A stretch of 64,000 nucleotides of DNA from JAXGPP01 sp040766885. Lineage in GTDB: Bacteria; Planctomycetota; Planctomycetia; Pirellulales; Thermoguttaceae. Location of the stretch: NCBI GenBank assembly GCA_040766885.1, contig JAXGPP010000012.1:186001-250000 (forward strand). Direction: 5' to 3'. The notes beneath the pieces were generated by a model, which saw only the letters and a program-made list of their open reading frames with translations, was not told the origin of the DNA and ran no database searches. This document shows, one piece after another, positions 8,473-15,857 of this stretch. Both the position numbers and the translations under genes were made by a program. Every line of letters starts with the position of its first letter. Position 1 is the first letter of the stretch.

Positions 8473-8961
8473 CTAGCGAGCCGTCGCCCGAACTGTTTCG
8501 TCTTCATAACCTATGTATACGTCTCCGCCCCTGATCGCTCCGACCTGCCCTGTCATTTCAGTGGTGGGCCGGTTGTATTGACCGCTTCGATACCGGTTCC
8601 ACGCCTCCAGGAAAGCCAATAGGACTGGGATCGTGAAGATTGCATCGACGTAGCGACTTGCGCTGCACACTACGGCGACGAGAGACATCGCCAGAAGCAT
8701 GCCTCTGATGGAGAACTGCGGACATTGCTTGTAGAACTCCCACGCCATGTAGGCCAGCGCGCAGGTAACCAGGGCGGTCAAGAGCGGGCTGAAAGCTCCT
8801 GTCTGAATCTGCCTGACCGTGAACAGCACGGCAATAATGCCATAGTAGTACCAGGGCGCGCGCTTCGCACACGGGTGCAGGCACGGTCCGCGGTGGCGGA
8901 GCCATGCCTCAAAGCCCCACAATGCGACCAGTCCGCCGATCAGGAAAATGAGTTCCGGCAT
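8473..8961 (-). CDS. small membrane protein with FSIRG anchor motif (162 aa)
   Basis: About four hydrophobic segments; residues near 88-108 carry QFSIRGMLLAMSLVAVVC, the planctomycete aromatic-S-[IL]-R anchor motif. The C-terminus is soluble and acidic. MPELIF at 8961 is chosen as start because the protein then begins directly with a membrane helix; a reading from 9009 adds 16 unlikely residues. Function unknown. Confidence 0.5.
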   Translation of the reverse strand: MPELIFLIGGLVALWGFEAWLRHRGPCLHPCAKRAPWYYYGIIAVLFTVRQIQTGAFSPLLTALVTCALAYMAWEFYKQCPQFSIRGMLLAMSLVAVVCSASRYVDAIFTIPVLLAFLEAWNRYRSGQYNRPTTEMTGQVGAIRGGDVYIGYEDETVRATAR

Positions 8962-9024
8962 TGCGCCGTCCAACCATTCTCTGCTCCATCCTCCGCCCGC
9001 ACGTGCCACCCGCCGCCGCGCCCC

Positions 9025-9414
9025 TTATCGCAGATAGCACCAGTAGATCGCCAACGGCAGGAAACTCCGCATCGTCGGCTTCGAGACTTTCGGATGCCTT
9101 TTTGCCAGGTGTTCGAGGAGGCGGTCAAAGTCCCAGTCCTGCATGTCCGCGTACTTGCCGTGGGGACGCCTGTAAAAGGCCGATCCTGTCGAGCGTGACA
9201 GTTCTTGCGACATGTCTTCCACCAAGGCCCGGAGGGCGTCGACCCGTTCTTGCTCGTACGGGCCAAGCCGCTTGTCGCGGAGCCGCCGCTCGATCTTCCG
9301 CTCGGAGTCAGCGCGGTCGGCCGCCCCGGACTCGTCGTGGGCGGCCGACTCGTAGAGAAGCACGTCGAGGACCGCGCGGTCGTATGGCGTGGCAAGACCT
9401 TTGGCTCCTCTCAT
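9025..9414 (-). CDS. hypothetical soluble protein (129 aa)
   Basis: A charged, helix-rich protein (RADSERKIERRLRDKRLGPY) with a C-terminal segment rich in aromatic residues. The ATG at 9414 has GGGAGGAG 6 bases upstream, the best site in this reading; the extension to 9486 has none. No recognised family, signal or membrane span. Confidence 0.5.
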   Translation of the reverse strand: MRGAKGLATPYDRAVLDVLLYESAAHDESGAADRADSERKIERRLRDKRLGPYEQERVDALRALVEDMSQELSRSTGSAFYRRPHGKYADMQDWDFDRLLEHLAKRHPKVSKPTMRSFLPLAIYWCYLR

Positions 9415-9486
9415 GTCGCCCCTCCTCCCGCCGCGATCGACCATCACCCTCCCGCCTTCCGACTGCTCTCTCCTAACTCCTGCCAC

Positions 9487-9514
9487 CTGATTGCTGATCG
9501 CTGATTGCTGATCG
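9487..9514 (+). repeat. two 14-bp tandem units
   Basis: CTGATTGCTGATCG occurs twice in a row with no mismatch, in the gap between two small minus-strand genes. Related GCTGA words recur at 14221-14250. Confidence 0.8.
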
Positions 9515-9548
9515 TAACCCGAGGAAAGAATCGCTAATCCAACTGTGC

Positions 9549-9842
9549 CTATTCCTCGCCGTCGCCCTCGTACTCGCAGTCACAGCTAATCACCTGCCCG
9601 CCGCAGCAAGGGCATCGTTCGACGTCGCATGCCTGCCCCACGTGAAACTGCCCCTTGACCACGCCGCAATCGTGGCAGGGACCGCGATCCGCTCCCCAAT
9701 CCGTCGGCTCTTCGCCGTAGCGGATCCGGGTGTAAAGCTTACCGTTGATGATGTACGTCGATACGCTCTGCGCGGCCTCGATCTGCGCGGGCCAGTCGCG
9801 ATGCATCGAAACGCCGTTGTAGATCACCGTGTCGTCACTCAT
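9549..9842 (-). CDS. zinc-ribbon-like conserved protein (97 aa)
   Basis: The C-terminal half has CHDC, then GQFHVGQACDVERCPCCGG and CDC: enough Cys/His pairs to bind zinc. The N-terminal half (IYNGVSMHRDWPAQIEAAQ, then RIRYGEEPTDWGAD) resembles a family I recall as widespread small proteins with no assigned role, sometimes found among toxin-immunity neighbourhoods. The ATG at 9842 follows GAGGAAG; longer readings have no site. Cytoplasmic; function unknown. Confidence 0.65.
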   Translation of the reverse strand: MSDDTVIYNGVSMHRDWPAQIEAAQSVSTYIINGKLYTRIRYGEEPTDWGADRGPCHDCGVVKGQFHVGQACDVERCPCCGGQVISCDCEYEGDGEE

Positions 9843-9943
9843 CTTCCTCGTCCTGCTCCTCCCATAAACGGCCGGCAGCGCGGCCGCGCCGTCACGCGCA
9901 GCGCAGCACCCCTGCCAGTGTGCCCTGTGGGCCAACGCCTGTT

Positions 9944-10384
9944 CTAGTCGAACGCGATGTAGATAACGTCGCCGCGAACTCGCGAATGAGCCACGGCACG
10001 CAGTAGGTCTGTGATGCAGTACAAACGCCACCCCTTGCCTTTGCCCCACTTCGCTTCCGTCGCATCAAGCCCGGGTGCAGCGTCGTCCATCTCAATCGCC
10101 TTGAAAGGATCGGACGTCCCCAGGTCAGAAATCAGCGACCGCCGGCATTCCTCAAGGTACGGTTCCAGCTCGGCAGCCTGCGAGGGATCAATAGCCAGGC
10201 AGTCGCTCCACTCGGCATCGCCCCCGCCAGCAAGAAATGCCGAAATCCGTTGCAGGCATTGCTGCAACTCGGAACTGGGGCGATACGAGGGAAGGGCCAC
10301 GATCTGGTCGATTACTCCCTTCAACGCGGAACAACTCTTGTCGTCGCCACTGAACTCGCCACAGGAGATATAACCGCCACCCAT
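9944..10384 (-). CDS. hypothetical protein, possibly immunity-like (146 aa)
   Basis: A soluble alpha/beta protein ending KGWRLYCITDLLRAVAHSRV and VIYIAFD. The ATG at 10384 has GAGG a few bases upstream. Size and a conserved C-terminal strand resemble small immunity-type proteins, but I cannot assign a family. A -10-like TAGAAT (minus strand, 10452-10457) precedes it by about 70 bases. Confidence 0.45.
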   Translation of the reverse strand: MGGGYISCGEFSGDDKSCSALKGVIDQIVALPSYRPSSELQQCLQRISAFLAGGGDAEWSDCLAIDPSQAAELEPYLEECRRSLISDLGTSDPFKAIEMDDAAPGLDATEAKWGKGKGWRLYCITDLLRAVAHSRVRGDVIYIAFD

Positions 10385-10515
10385 ATGTGCCTCACGGTTG
10401 AACTGACCGACGCCGGATTCCTCGATGCCAACCGAACCCGAGCGACGTCTGATTCTACCGAAGCGTCTTGTTCGGAACCACTATCGAGGCGCCTCGCCCA
10501 GCGGCCGGCAGACGA

Positions 10516-10839
10516 TCACGCGCTTTTCCCGATGCTCCTCAAGTGCTCTTGTTGAAGTTCGTCTTGCTTTCTTTCCACAGCATTAAGTTGAGCTTTCTCA
10601 ACCTCGTCAGAGGACATTCGACGGAGACCGACTCCTGCTAACGCCATCTTGACCGCGAGCGGTATTACGACAAGAAGGTAGACCCAGGCCAGGGCAGATA
10701 CGAACGGCGCGAGAGAGGCGGGTACGGCTGCAGTTAGGGCGAACAGGAGATTCGCCGGGGTCGCAAGGAGCGAGACGATAATGCATGCGCCGCCAAGTTG
10801 CAGAGTCAGGCCAACCCCGCTCTTCCATTCCTGCCACAT
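10516..10839 (-). CDS. small membrane protein (107 aa)
   Basis: Two to three hydrophobic segments (LGGACIIVSLLATPANLLFA, then WVYLLVVIPLAVKMALAG) followed by a charged helical tail ending LRSIGKSA. The ATG at 10839 has GGAG nine bases upstream; the TTG at 10863 is less likely. Repeat copy A with its promoter lies upstream at 10924-11083. Function unknown. Confidence 0.5.
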   Translation of the reverse strand: MWQEWKSGVGLTLQLGGACIIVSLLATPANLLFALTAAVPASLAPFVSALAWVYLLVVIPLAVKMALAGVGLRRMSSDEVEKAQLNAVERKQDELQQEHLRSIGKSA

Positions 10840-10923
10840 CGCTTTGTTCTCCGCGCCGGACAAGCGACGTCAACGCCGTGAAATGTGCCCGCCCACCGGT
10901 TCTCTAATCCAAGCTCTGACCAG

Positions 10924-11083
10924 AAGTGCGGTCCACCGCCCAGACTCCGTCCTCGTCGGTTGCGCGAAACCCTTTCTGCGCCCGCTTCCATGCTATCCCA
11001 CCAGCGGGGTTTTTCCAAGAGCACCGCCCGCCTCGGACGCTCCTGCCGTCCAGCTTCGCCATGTCTCTCCGCCGCGCCCCGCG
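10924..11083 (-). repeat. 160-bp dispersed repeat, copy A
   Basis: Identical by eye over 160 bases to 13515-13674 (offset 2591), and related to 8164-8252. On the minus strand it carries a promoter and a conserved leader and lies upstream of the gene at 10516-10839. Confidence 0.9.
10990..11018 (-). promoter_or_regulatory. promoter inside repeat copy A
   Basis: TTGGAA (11013-11018) and TAGCAT (10990-10995) on the minus strand, spacing 17. The same arrangement is kept in copies B and C although flanking bases differ, which argues that the promoter is under selection. Confidence 0.5.
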
Positions 11084-11096
11084 CCCAGCCATCAGC

Positions 11097-11124
11097 CTTC
11101 TAACTTCTAACTTCTAACTTCTAA
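11097..11124 (+). repeat. tandem heptamer CTTCTAA x4
   Basis: Four perfect copies of CTTCTAA directly beside repeat copy A. A degenerate version of the same words follows copy B near 13682-13707. Confidence 0.85.
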
Positions 11125-11159
11125 CTCCTCATCCCCATGCCGCCCGTGGATGGCCAGCT

Positions 11160-12419
11160 TCAAGTGGATGTGTCTGTCTCCGAGTAGACGTCGCTGTCGC
11201 CCATCAGCCAGTTGATCGCCAGGTGCCGCTCCATCGCCGTGCTCTGCGCCGTCTGGATGGCCTCTTGCGGCGCACGGCAAATGGAGCAGTCGCCGATGGC
11301 AAGATCCTGGTCGATGACGCGGAATCGCGTGATATCAAAGCTGCCGAACCAGCAGTTGCCTGCGAAGGCGACGAAGTCCATTGCCTCGGGTCGCAACGAG
11401 AAGTCTCGCAGCCTCCAGTGAAATGCAAGCAAATGCGCCTGCATCTCGGCGAGTTCCTCGGAAGACCGCAGGCACGGCTCGCACAGCAGTCGCCGTCCTT
11501 TCGAAACGTCGAATAGACCGATCGCCTGGTAAAGTTCGGGTGGCGCGACCAGTTCGTCGTAGGGAGGCAGGGGATGCAACTGGAGCGCCCAGGCAAGCAC
11601 TGCCAGCCCCTCCACTCGCCACATCGAGTCAATGAACGCCCGCTCGTCCAGCGATCCCGCGGGCCGTTGAAGGACCTTCCATTCGTCCGGCTCCAGCTCC
11701 TCGCCGATGCCGACTCCGTCGATCCACGACAGCATCCGCAAGCGTTGGCTGTCGGCGTCGTCGAGGTGCGGAGCGTCTAGCTCGAGCGTTGCGCGTGCGG
11801 CAACCGCCGTCAGTGCCAGGGCTCGCCGTGCGACGCGCTCGGGTGACGGCGGCCGCCGTTCCTCCTCGTCCCCAGTCTCATCTTCGCGGTCGGCGATCGC
11901 GTCAGGATGATCGAGCGCCGGCGGTAGCTGCGGCATGACCGCATGGGGGTCCGAAAAACCCGCGGCATCGATGAGAATCCTCCCTGCAGCGTCGCGTAGG
12001 GACGATGGAGTGAAGATGGCCCCGTCGAGGTGTTGGCACACGGCGTACACCAGTTTCAAGCGTTCGTCGTCGCTGTCGATCTTGAGATCGTGCTGCGGGA
12101 CCGACAGGCAGAACCGAAACGTCTGGATGAGACGCAGCACCGCCGCTTTGGCGGGGCAGTCGGGAAACTTGCCAAAGTAGCCCTGCATTCCCGCAATCTG
12201 CTGCGGCCAGTCGGGGCCGTCGTAGTACTCGGCATTGTGGCCGAAAGTCAGCACTCGGCCCTTGCGAAACAGCCCCTTCTTCGGAAACACAACGACGATC
12301 TGCTGCCAGTCGTCTTCCGGCCCGACGACTTCCACGTCCGCACCGCCGTCGCGCAACCGCGCAACCACGCCGTGGGGATCAATCCGATGCGAGAATATGT
12401 TGATCGGTTCGTATGCCAC
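11160..12419 (-). CDS. DUF4272 domain protein (419 aa)
   Basis: The C-terminal two thirds match DUF4272 as I know it: RRALALTAVAARATLE, then a tryptophan-rich region with WRVEGLAVLAWALQLHPLP, and the C-terminal MERHLAINWLMGD. The N-terminal 150 residues form a separate domain (VFPKKGLFRKGRVLTFGHNA) I do not recognise. The GTG at 12419 is preferred for its AGGG 7 bases upstream; 12455 is the alternative. No signal peptide. DUF4272 proteins are uncharacterised. Confidence 0.75.
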   Translation of the reverse strand: MAYEPINIFSHRIDPHGVVARLRDGGADVEVVGPEDDWQQIVVVFPKKGLFRKGRVLTFGHNAEYYDGPDWPQQIAGMQGYFGKFPDCPAKAAVLRLIQTFRFCLSVPQHDLKIDSDDERLKLVYAVCQHLDGAIFTPSSLRDAAGRILIDAAGFSDPHAVMPQLPPALDHPDAIADREDETGDEEERRPPSPERVARRALALTAVAARATLELDAPHLDDADSQRLRMLSWIDGVGIGEELEPDEWKVLQRPAGSLDERAFIDSMWRVEGLAVLAWALQLHPLPPYDELVAPPELYQAIGLFDVSKGRRLLCEPCLRSSEELAEMQAHLLAFHWRLRDFSLRPEAMDFVAFAGNCWFGSFDITRFRVIDQDLAIGDCSICRAPQEAIQTAQSTAMERHLAINWLMGDSDVYSETDTST

Positions 12420-12530
12420 CGCCGCGCCCTCACTTCCCTTCGGAGCCACCAGCACAACGCCCTCGGCCGTCCCGTCGCGAATCCGCGATCGAATCCGGCC
12501 CGCCCGCCGTGCGTCGTCCTGCTTTGCCCG

Positions 12531-12559
12531 ATTCTACCACCCGTCGGTAGCCTGCAACA
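12531..12559 (-). promoter_or_regulatory. candidate promoter of the DUF4272 gene
   Basis: Minus strand TGTTGC (12554-12559) and TAGAAT (12531-12536) with 17-base spacing, about 110 bases before the GTG at 12419. The word GGTAGAATC also precedes the gene at 9944-10384. Confidence 0.4.
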
Positions 12560-12626
12560 CACCGAACGCGTACCCGCCCCAGGATGCCGCAGCCTGGCGG
12601 TCGCGCGTTCTTGTGCGGCCGCATGG

Positions 12627-12956
12627 TTAGAATACCCGGGCCGCAAGGAAGATGACGCCAAGAAGGAGGATCGCTATTGGGATGGAAAGACGCAGCAGGT
12701 TCCAGAGCAGCCAACATGGCACACTACGGTGACGGTGCTCGGCCAGCGGCCACGCAAGCAAGTCGCCGAACATGAAGACCAGCGAGAAGGGAAGCAAAAG
12801 GACGAACCAGACGCCCGATCCGATGGAACCGCTCGCCCTCTTCGTGTCGTCTTGCACCACGTCTGCCAGTTCGCACAACGGAGTCGGCTCGCCGTCACCG
12901 CAGGTGATCCGCCGAAGGCGGACTCTGCGGCTGCCGGCTGTTGGCCAGCGGTTCAT
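12627..12956 (-). CDS. small membrane protein (109 aa)
   Basis: A polar N-terminus of about 48 residues is followed by two hydrophobic segments (VWFVLLLPFSLVFMFGDLLA and LSIPIAILLLGVIFLAA). The ATG directly abuts the TAA of the upstream NPYQSP gene (TAAATG), so the two are probably translationally coupled. Function unknown. Confidence 0.5.
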   Translation of the reverse strand: MNRWPTAGSRRVRLRRITCGDGEPTPLCELADVVQDDTKRASGSIGSGVWFVLLLPFSLVFMFGDLLAWPLAEHRHRSVPCWLLWNLLRLSIPIAILLLGVIFLAARVF

Positions 12957-13469
12957 TTATGTCGCAGATCGATCCAACCCAGCCTCACAACGAAAATAGC
13001 GATTGCGGAGTCGCACAGTCCATGACAACGCTAGACCTGTGGCGAGAAGTAACCCGAGACCCAGTGGAAGCGCTAGGAACAGGGCGATGTCACGGCCGAG
13101 CTCTACGGACATCCGCCCGTTCTCGGCCACAGGCTTGGGATGCCGGACTCCTTCTATTGCGTATCCTACAAACCACAGTGCGGCTGCAAATAGCCCGGCA
13201 TGCAAGATCGCCAGCGTGTAGACAGCCCACGAACGACCTCGAATAAGGTCATAACTCGCAAGGATAAGGAGGAACCACACCGGAACGATGAACAGGTAAG
13301 TACCCCATGAAAGCTGGTCAGGCACGAGGCTTCCCACAATGATGAGCCCCACGACGTGCAAGCCTCCGGTCATTCGGACCGGCCAAGGCGTGGGTTTCCT
13401 GTCAGACGCGGATGTTGCCCCGGACATGCAGTCCGACATCGGCGACTGATAAGGATTTGCTACGTTCAT
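12957..13469 (-). CDS. NPYQSP-type membrane protein (170 aa)
   Basis: Begins MNVANPYQSP, the same N-terminal signature as at 5150-5596. A polar linker then leads to four predicted membrane helices (VVGLIIVGSLV, YLFIVPVWFLLILAS, LAILHAGLFAAALWFVGYAI, LFLALPLGLGLLLATGLAL). Repeat copy B with its promoter lies just upstream. Coupled to the membrane gene at 12627-12956. The motif is common in planctomycetes but its role is unknown. Confidence 0.65.
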   Translation of the reverse strand: MNVANPYQSPMSDCMSGATSASDRKPTPWPVRMTGGLHVVGLIIVGSLVPDQLSWGTYLFIVPVWFLLILASYDLIRGRSWAVYTLAILHAGLFAAALWFVGYAIEGVRHPKPVAENGRMSVELGRDIALFLALPLGLGLLLATGLALSWTVRLRNRYFRCEAGLDRSAT

Positions 13470-13514
13470 CCGAGTGAAAATCTGCCCAACGGTTCTAGTA
13501 CATGCTCTGATCGC

Positions 13515-13674
13515 AAGTGCGGTCCACCGCCCAGACTCCGTCCTCGTCGGTTGCGCGAAACCCTTTCTGCGCCCGCTTCCATGCTATCCCACCAGCGGGG
13601 TTTTTCCAAGAGCACCGCCCGCCTCGGACGCTCCTGCCGTCCAGCTTCGCCATGTCTCTCCGCCGCGCCCCGCG
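13515..13674 (-). repeat. 160-bp dispersed repeat, copy B
   Basis: Identical by eye to 10924-11083. The flanks diverge at once on both sides, so the boundaries are sharp. It lies upstream of the NPYQSP gene and carries the same minus-strand promoter (TTGGAA 13604-13609, TAGCAT 13581-13586). Confidence 0.9.
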
Positions 13675-13758
13675 ACCAGCCTTCTAGCTCCTCACTTCTA
13701 ACTCCTGCCTCCCTCCCCACTCCTGTGGACGGGGTCGAATTAGCGAAAAGATTTCCTG

Positions 13759-13794
13759 TTGACATTTAGGCCACGCATCATGTATATACGTACA
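13759..13794 (+). promoter_or_regulatory. strong promoter with overlapping dyad
   Basis: A perfect TTGACA (13759-13764), 18 bases, then TATATA (13783-13788): the best sigma-70-like promoter seen here. TGTATATACGTACA (13781-13794) has TGTA/TACA arms over the -10, which could be an operator. What it drives is unclear. Confidence 0.6.
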
Positions 13795-13936
13795 CTGACA
13801 AAGATCGCTGTCGCGACACGTGCGCGCCAGCGTCCGTAAGAGCCCCTCGCCGGGCCCCGCGCTCAACCCGCGCGCCCGACTCCCGGCTTCGACCTGCAAA
13901 CGAAAACACCCACTACATTCATGGAGCTGATCAACC

Positions 13937-14230
13937 ATGTCCACCTCGCCTCTTCCCTCCGCTCGGCCCGCGTCTCCCGGCCCTGCCATCCACACCGACC
14001 GCAGTCCCGCATCCCTCAACAACGGGCCACAATCGCATACCCCTCTACGAACTTCAACACTCGACCCAAAAGACGTAGAAAAGTTACGTCTGCGACGCAG
14101 GTGCGAAACCCCTTTACACCAACCACTTACCGCCACGCCTCTCGCCCAAGTCAACCGAAACACCCCCGTACCGCGTTTCGCATCAGCGGGGGGTGCCGCT
14201 GCCACCTGCCACCCGCCACCTGATGGCTGA
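13937..14230 (+). CDS. uncertain Pro/Ser/Thr-rich ORF (97 aa)
   Basis: Follows the strong promoter at 13759 and has GGAG ten bases before the ATG. The product is low-complexity except for a charged helix (DPKDVEKLRLRRRCE), and its C-terminus runs into the repeat hairpin at 14203-14264. A second frame starting at 13921 overlaps it. It could be a real small protein or a chance ORF on a non-coding RNA. Confidence 0.28.
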   Translation: MSTSPLPSARPASPGPAIHTDRSPASLNNGPQSHTPLRTSTLDPKDVEKLRLRRRCETPLHQPLTATPLAQVNRNTPVPRFASAGGAAATCHPPPDG

Positions 14231-14264
14231 CGGCTGATAGCTGACGGCTGGTAGCTGGCAGGTG
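14203..14264 (+). repeat. hairpin with internal tandem words
   Basis: CACCTGCCA (14203-14211) pairs perfectly with TGGCAGGTG (14256-14264). Between them lie degenerate units GGCTGACGGCTGATAGCTGA. Similar words are at 9487-9514. Confidence 0.65.
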
Positions 14265-14349
14265 TAACTTCCTGGCGCTACCGCGAATCCATAAATAGGA
14301 GGGTGGCCGGAGTCGACAAGCCGTTACACCCGCGACGCAAAAACCGCCC

Positions 14350-14355
14350 CTATAA
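14350..14355 (+). promoter_or_regulatory. candidate -10 box of the metallopeptidase gene
   Basis: A perfect TATAAT framed by CCCC and GGGG, 113 bases before the start of the downstream peptidase gene. A TTACAC at 14324-14329 would give a long 20-base spacer. Confidence 0.35.
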
Positions 14356-14467
14356 TTAAGGGGAATATCGGTGCCGCAGTAACTCCCCGGGAGGGAACCT
14401 TTTCGGGCCGAGCCACGTAGAATCTCACACAAACACGCGCCCTTCGAGATCGACAGAGGAGTGGATC

Positions 14468-15151
14468 ATGATATTCGACCCCTTGTACTTGCTGATGGCG
14501 GCACCGGCACTGCTGCTGGCGCTTTGGGCGCAGTTCCGGATCAGCTCAACCTACGCGAAAGCACAACGCGTCGCGGCCCCCCTGAGCGGTGCCGCGGCGG
14601 CTCGACATATCCTCGACTCGGCCGGGCTCAACGGCGTCGATATCGAAATGATCGGCGGCCACTTGAGCGACCACTACGACCCGCGGCACAAGGTGCTCCG
14701 CCTCAGCCAGGAGGTGTACCAGAGCCGCTCGCTGGCGGCGGTGGGAATTGCGGCCCACGAAGCGGGGCACGCCATCCAGGACGCCCGGCGGTACGCGCCC
14801 CTGGTCGTCCGCAACGCCGCCGTGCCGATCGCCGGCTTCGGCAGCAACTTCGCCATGATCCTGGTGATCCTCGGCGCGGTGATCAGCTCGCTGAACTTCC
14901 TGATCACCGTCGGCATCGCCCTGTTTGCCGGAGTGGTCTTCTTCCAGTTGGTCAACCTGCCGGTGGAGTTCAACGCCAGCAACCGGGCGAAGCAGCAGCT
15001 TGTCGCCCTGGGGATCGTTCCCCAGCAGGAGATGTACTATGTCAACAAGGTCCTCAACGCGGCGGCAATGACCTATGTAGCCGCCACGCTGCAGGCGATC
15101 CTCACCCTGCTTTACCTGATCATCCGCTTCACCGGCGGCAGCCGCGATTAG
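14468..15151 (+). CDS. membrane zinc metallopeptidase, YugP-like (227 aa)
   Basis: The N-terminus is a membrane helix (YLLMAAPALLLALWAQF). The zinc motif H97-E98-A-G-H101 sits in GIAAHEAGHAIQDA, as in Zn_peptidase_2 (YugP) proteins. Two or three further helices follow (FAMILVILGAVISSL, ITVGIALFAGVVFFQLVNLP) and the third-ligand region EFNASNRAKQ. The ATG follows GAGGAG. Members are integral membrane proteases with poorly known substrates. Single-gene unit with its own promoter and terminator. Confidence 0.88.
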   Translation: MIFDPLYLLMAAPALLLALWAQFRISSTYAKAQRVAAPLSGAAAARHILDSAGLNGVDIEMIGGHLSDHYDPRHKVLRLSQEVYQSRSLAAVGIAAHEAGHAIQDARRYAPLVVRNAAVPIAGFGSNFAMILVILGAVISSLNFLITVGIALFAGVVFFQLVNLPVEFNASNRAKQQLVALGIVPQQEMYYVNKVLNAAAMTYVAATLQAILTLLYLIIRFTGGSRD

Positions 15152-15195
15152 CGGATAGTCCCGGCAACGGGCTGAAGCCCGTCCAACGAACCCCA

Positions 15196-15225
15196 CGGCC
15201 GGCGAAAACCGCCGGCCGATTTTTT
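15196..15225 (+). terminator. rho-independent terminator
   Basis: A 9-bp GC-only stem (15196-15204 with 15210-15218), loop AAAAC, then ATTTTTT. It follows the metallopeptidase gene. Confidence 0.85.
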
Positions 15226-15332
15226 GCGCCCACTTGATCCAGATCAAGTGCCCGGCGGCTCCGCCGTGCTATCGTAATTCCTGGGGTCAGAAACCGCGCG
15301 GCGACATATCTCCGAATGCGTGGGAGCAAAAT

Positions 15333-15719
15333 ATGGCCGACCAACCTGCCAGCCCGAATCCCACACCGCCCCGATTGGGGCGTGAGAGAAAGACCATCGT
15401 GGCCATGATCCGGCTCTACTGCCGGCTGCAGCACGGCAGTGAGGAGGCGGCGTCCTGCGACGACTGCCGCCAACTGGAGGACTATGCCCTGGCGCGGTTG
15501 GATCGCTGCCCGTTCGGCGAGTCGAAACCCACCTGTGCCCGCTGCCCGATCCACTGCTACAAGCCGGCCATGCGCGAGCGGATCCGCGCCGTAATGCGGT
15601 TCTCGGGCCCGCGGATGATGCTCCGCCACCCCCTGCTGGCCCTGCGACACCAGGTCGATAGCATCCGGTCATCGGCCGAGCGCGACGTTCCGCCGTCGCA
15701 ACGAACGTCCGGTCGTTGA
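15333..15719 (+). CDS. nitrous-oxide-stimulated promoter family protein (128 aa)
   Basis: RLGRERKTIVAMIRLYCRLQ followed by CDDCRQLEDYALARLDRCPF, CARCPIHCYKPAMRERI and VMRFSGPRMMLRHPLLALRH matches the family Pfam names NO-stimulated promoter (PF11756). Five or six conserved cysteines suggest a metal or Fe-S site. The function is not established; the family name comes from one genetic context. GGGAG precedes the ATG at 15333; a longer reading from 15234 would cross the terminator tail. Confidence 0.8.
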   Translation: MADQPASPNPTPPRLGRERKTIVAMIRLYCRLQHGSEEAASCDDCRQLEDYALARLDRCPFGESKPTCARCPIHCYKPAMRERIRAVMRFSGPRMMLRHPLLALRHQVDSIRSSAERDVPPSQRTSGR

Positions 15720-15857
15720 CAGACCGCCTTCGCACGGATAGGTTTTTGGGCATGCTTGTTCGCCCAATCGTGGGATCCGGCGCTCGGATTCCGAGGGGTG
15801 CAAGGAGCCTTCTCGACCCCCCTGCGAACATGGCGGTGCTGCATGAGGAGGATGTCC

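Noticed and set aside
9487..11124. CRISPR array
   Set aside because: Units are direct tandem words without spacers and there are no cas genes.
13684..14205. A 173-codon minus-strand frame over the strong promoter
   Set aside because: It runs across the plus-strand promoter and repeats, has low-complexity composition and no ribosome site.
4398..14264. Chromosomal integron with attC sites
   Set aside because: Repeats lack the paired RYYYAAC/GTTRRRY ends and hairpin geometry of attC, and no integrase is present.
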